Shown here: positions 63,045 to 64,000 of the stretch, one piece after another
How the letters are laid out: every line of letters begins with the position of its first letter
Position numbering within the stretch: the stretch's first letter is position 1
DNA from: Hymenobacter sp. BT559
GTDB taxonomy: Bacteria; Bacteroidota; Bacteroidia; Cytophagales; Hymenobacteraceae
Length of the DNA stretch: 64,000 nt
Direction of reading: 5' to 3'
Assembly: GCF_016427535.1 (NCBI RefSeq)
Contig: NZ_JAELXV010000001.1
Location: 248,001-312,000 of the forward strand
The notes under the pieces: model-generated
The model's database searches: none
What the model saw: the letters and a program-made list of their open reading frames with translations, nothing else
What the model was told of the DNA's origin: nothing
Translations under genes and position numbers: made by a program

Positions 63045-63601
63045 AGTCGCTAGGCTGTGTCTTGCTGACAGTTATGGGGTTGTTGTCTGGGGTAACAAAA
63101 CCTGCTTTCCGGCTCAATGAGGCTGGTGGAATCGGAGGCTTGCGATTTGGGGAGCCAGCTGTTTCAACCATAAAGTTGAATCCTAGTTTCAATGGCGTAG
63201 GTAAACGCTGGCGGGTAACTACGCTCTTCGTTCGGCCTAATGATACCACACAATTGGGCGGCCTAGGGGCGCCGAGCACCTACTGGTTTCGGGCAGACCG
63301 GTTTATTGGTATTGACAAGACATTAACTTCGACCGATGCTGTCCAGAAAGCCTATCAGTTGCTGAGTGCGCAGTACGGCCCAGCCCAGCCCGATACGCTG
63401 CCTAACAGCTGGTATTGGCTAGGTAAGCGTAGCTACATTCTACTGGAAAAAACGGATAAAAAGCATGGAATGCTTTTTATGGCCAGCCTAGATATGCTCA
63501 ATGAGCAGGTGCACGAAACTGCGGTCCGGGCCCAGGCCCGAAGACTACTCGGCTGGCGCCCCGACTCCCTGGGGCTGCCGCGGCAGTACCCCAACCATTG
63601 A
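63041..63601 (+). CDS. Exported hypothetical protein, translationally coupled
   Basis: 186 residues from GTG 63041, overlapping the previous stop as GTGA. Hydrophobic N-terminus (5-20, 'GCVLLTVMGLLSGVT'), possibly with Cys6 as lipid site. Beta-rich body ('GGIGGLRFGEPAV', 'SWYWLGKRSYILLEK'). No family recognised. More AT-rich than the phosphatase gene. Its last 57 bases overlap the convergent O-antigen-ligase-like gene. Confidence 0.6.
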   Translation: MKSLGCVLLTVMGLLSGVTKPAFRLNEAGGIGGLRFGEPAVSTIKLNPSFNGVGKRWRVTTLFVRPNDTTQLGGLGAPSTYWFRADRFIGIDKTLTSTDAVQKAYQLLSAQYGPAQPDTLPNSWYWLGKRSYILLEKTDKKHGMLFMASLDMLNEQVHETAVRAQARRLLGWRPDSLGLPRQYPNH

Positions 63602-64000
63602 GGTAGAGGAATCATCTTCCCGCAGCCAAGAGCCAGCCCGGATGAGCACGGCCAAGCCAACCAAGAAGAGCGAGCCTACTTTATCAACTTCTATCAACTC
63701 GTTGAGAAACAAGTGGAAGATGATAACGACTAGCGCCAGCGCTACAGCCAGCACAATGCGCTGCACCTCGGGGCGGGTGGCGCTGCGGTGATAGAGACGC
63801 TCGGCAGTGAGCAGGGCCGAGGAAAGCAGAATGCAAAACAGCACGAAGCCGGGCACGCCCTGTTCGGCCAGCATGAGTAAGAAATAATTGTGAGTGGTAG
63901 AGTGCTCGGGGTTATCGCTCACATAAGTGCGGAAGCCCGTGATGGTGTGACGTTTATACTCAGGGTAGAACGTAGAGGGGCCGCTGCCGGTGAGGGGCTT
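63545..64000 (-). CDS. O-antigen ligase/Wzy-like membrane protein, C-terminal part (5' end outside window)
   Basis: Open to the window edge (reads 'KPLTGSGPSTFYPEYKRH' at its start), 151 visible residues. 'TGSGPSTFY' and 'EHSTTHNYFLLMLAEQGVPGFVLF' form the conserved loop and following span of the O-antigen ligase/polymerase (WaaL/Wzy) family; two further spans follow. It links or polymerises surface glycan on the outer side of the inner membrane. Confidence 0.82.
   Translation of the reverse strand, partial: KPLTGSGPSTFYPEYKRHTITGFRTYVSDNPEHSTTHNYFLLMLAEQGVPGFVLFCILLSSALLTAERLYHRSATRPEVQRIVLAVALALVVIIFHLFLNELIEVDKVGSLFLVGLAVLIRAGSWLREDDSSTSMVGVLPRQPQGVGAPAE

Overview
The window looks like chromosomal DNA of a GC-rich member of the Bacteroidota, most likely a Hymenobacter-like Cytophagales bacterium. 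Support: a type IX secretion (T9SS) C-terminal sorting domain, a Bacteroidota-type TAnnTTTG promoter element, few Shine-Dalgarno-like sites, a Kdp operon that includes an outer-membrane porin, and roughly 60-65% GC by eye. No tRNA, rRNA, CRISPR array, prophage or insertion sequence was found. The genus is an inference from protein character.

Layout. 1-11.5 kb: a plant-polysaccharide (arabinan/xylan-type) locus with the tail of one beta-sandwich-ended hydrolase, a secreted GH43 with two ricin-type lectin trefoils and a T9SS tail, a GtaA/DUF4965 protein, a LacI regulator, a GH127-GH43 operon and a GH5-like enzyme. Two LacI-type operators (5696-5707 and 6935-6948) tie the regulator to the GH127-GH43 operon. 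11.7-18.5 kb: a small Arg-rich exported protein, an oxidoreductase, a LytTR regulator convergent with a hybrid kinase, a tandem pair of roadblock-like proteins and a 2H phosphoesterase. 18.7-30.3 kb: a rewired potassium system, namely an NtrC-type regulator, a candidate sigma-54 promoter, a 31-codon membrane ORF, kdpF, kdpA, kdpB, kdpC, a porin, a KdpD sensor lacking its kinase half, and a separate histidine kinase. Long inverted repeats sit in four of its junctions.

30.3-51.8 kb is a mosaic of single genes: SUKH protein, M28 peptidase, class A beta-lactamase, YebC, metallo-hydrolase, GNAT, SDR, a lipoprotein GH43, a stand-alone BLUF photoreceptor, malate:quinone oxidoreductase, a second 2H phosphoesterase, an acetyltransferase, a spore-photolyase-like radical SAM enzyme, a Rof-like protein, MscS, NUDIX and an alpha/beta hydrolase. 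52-64 kb: cold-shock protein, PhzF, a second LytTR/hybrid-kinase convergent pair paralogous to the first, RuvC, a flippase-like membrane protein, GT2, an OppC-type permease, a SpoIIE-type phosphatase and the end of an O-antigen-ligase-like protein.

The most unusual global signal is the palindrome CCTAGG. By hand I count about 117 copies, in genes on both strands and in intergenic DNA, against roughly 20 expected from base composition. It resembles the highly iterated palindrome HIP1 of cyanobacteria in behaviour, with a different sequence. Other leads are the long-hairpin families, a C-terminal membrane tail shared by two unrelated enzymes, the roadblock pair and the rewired Kdp control circuit.
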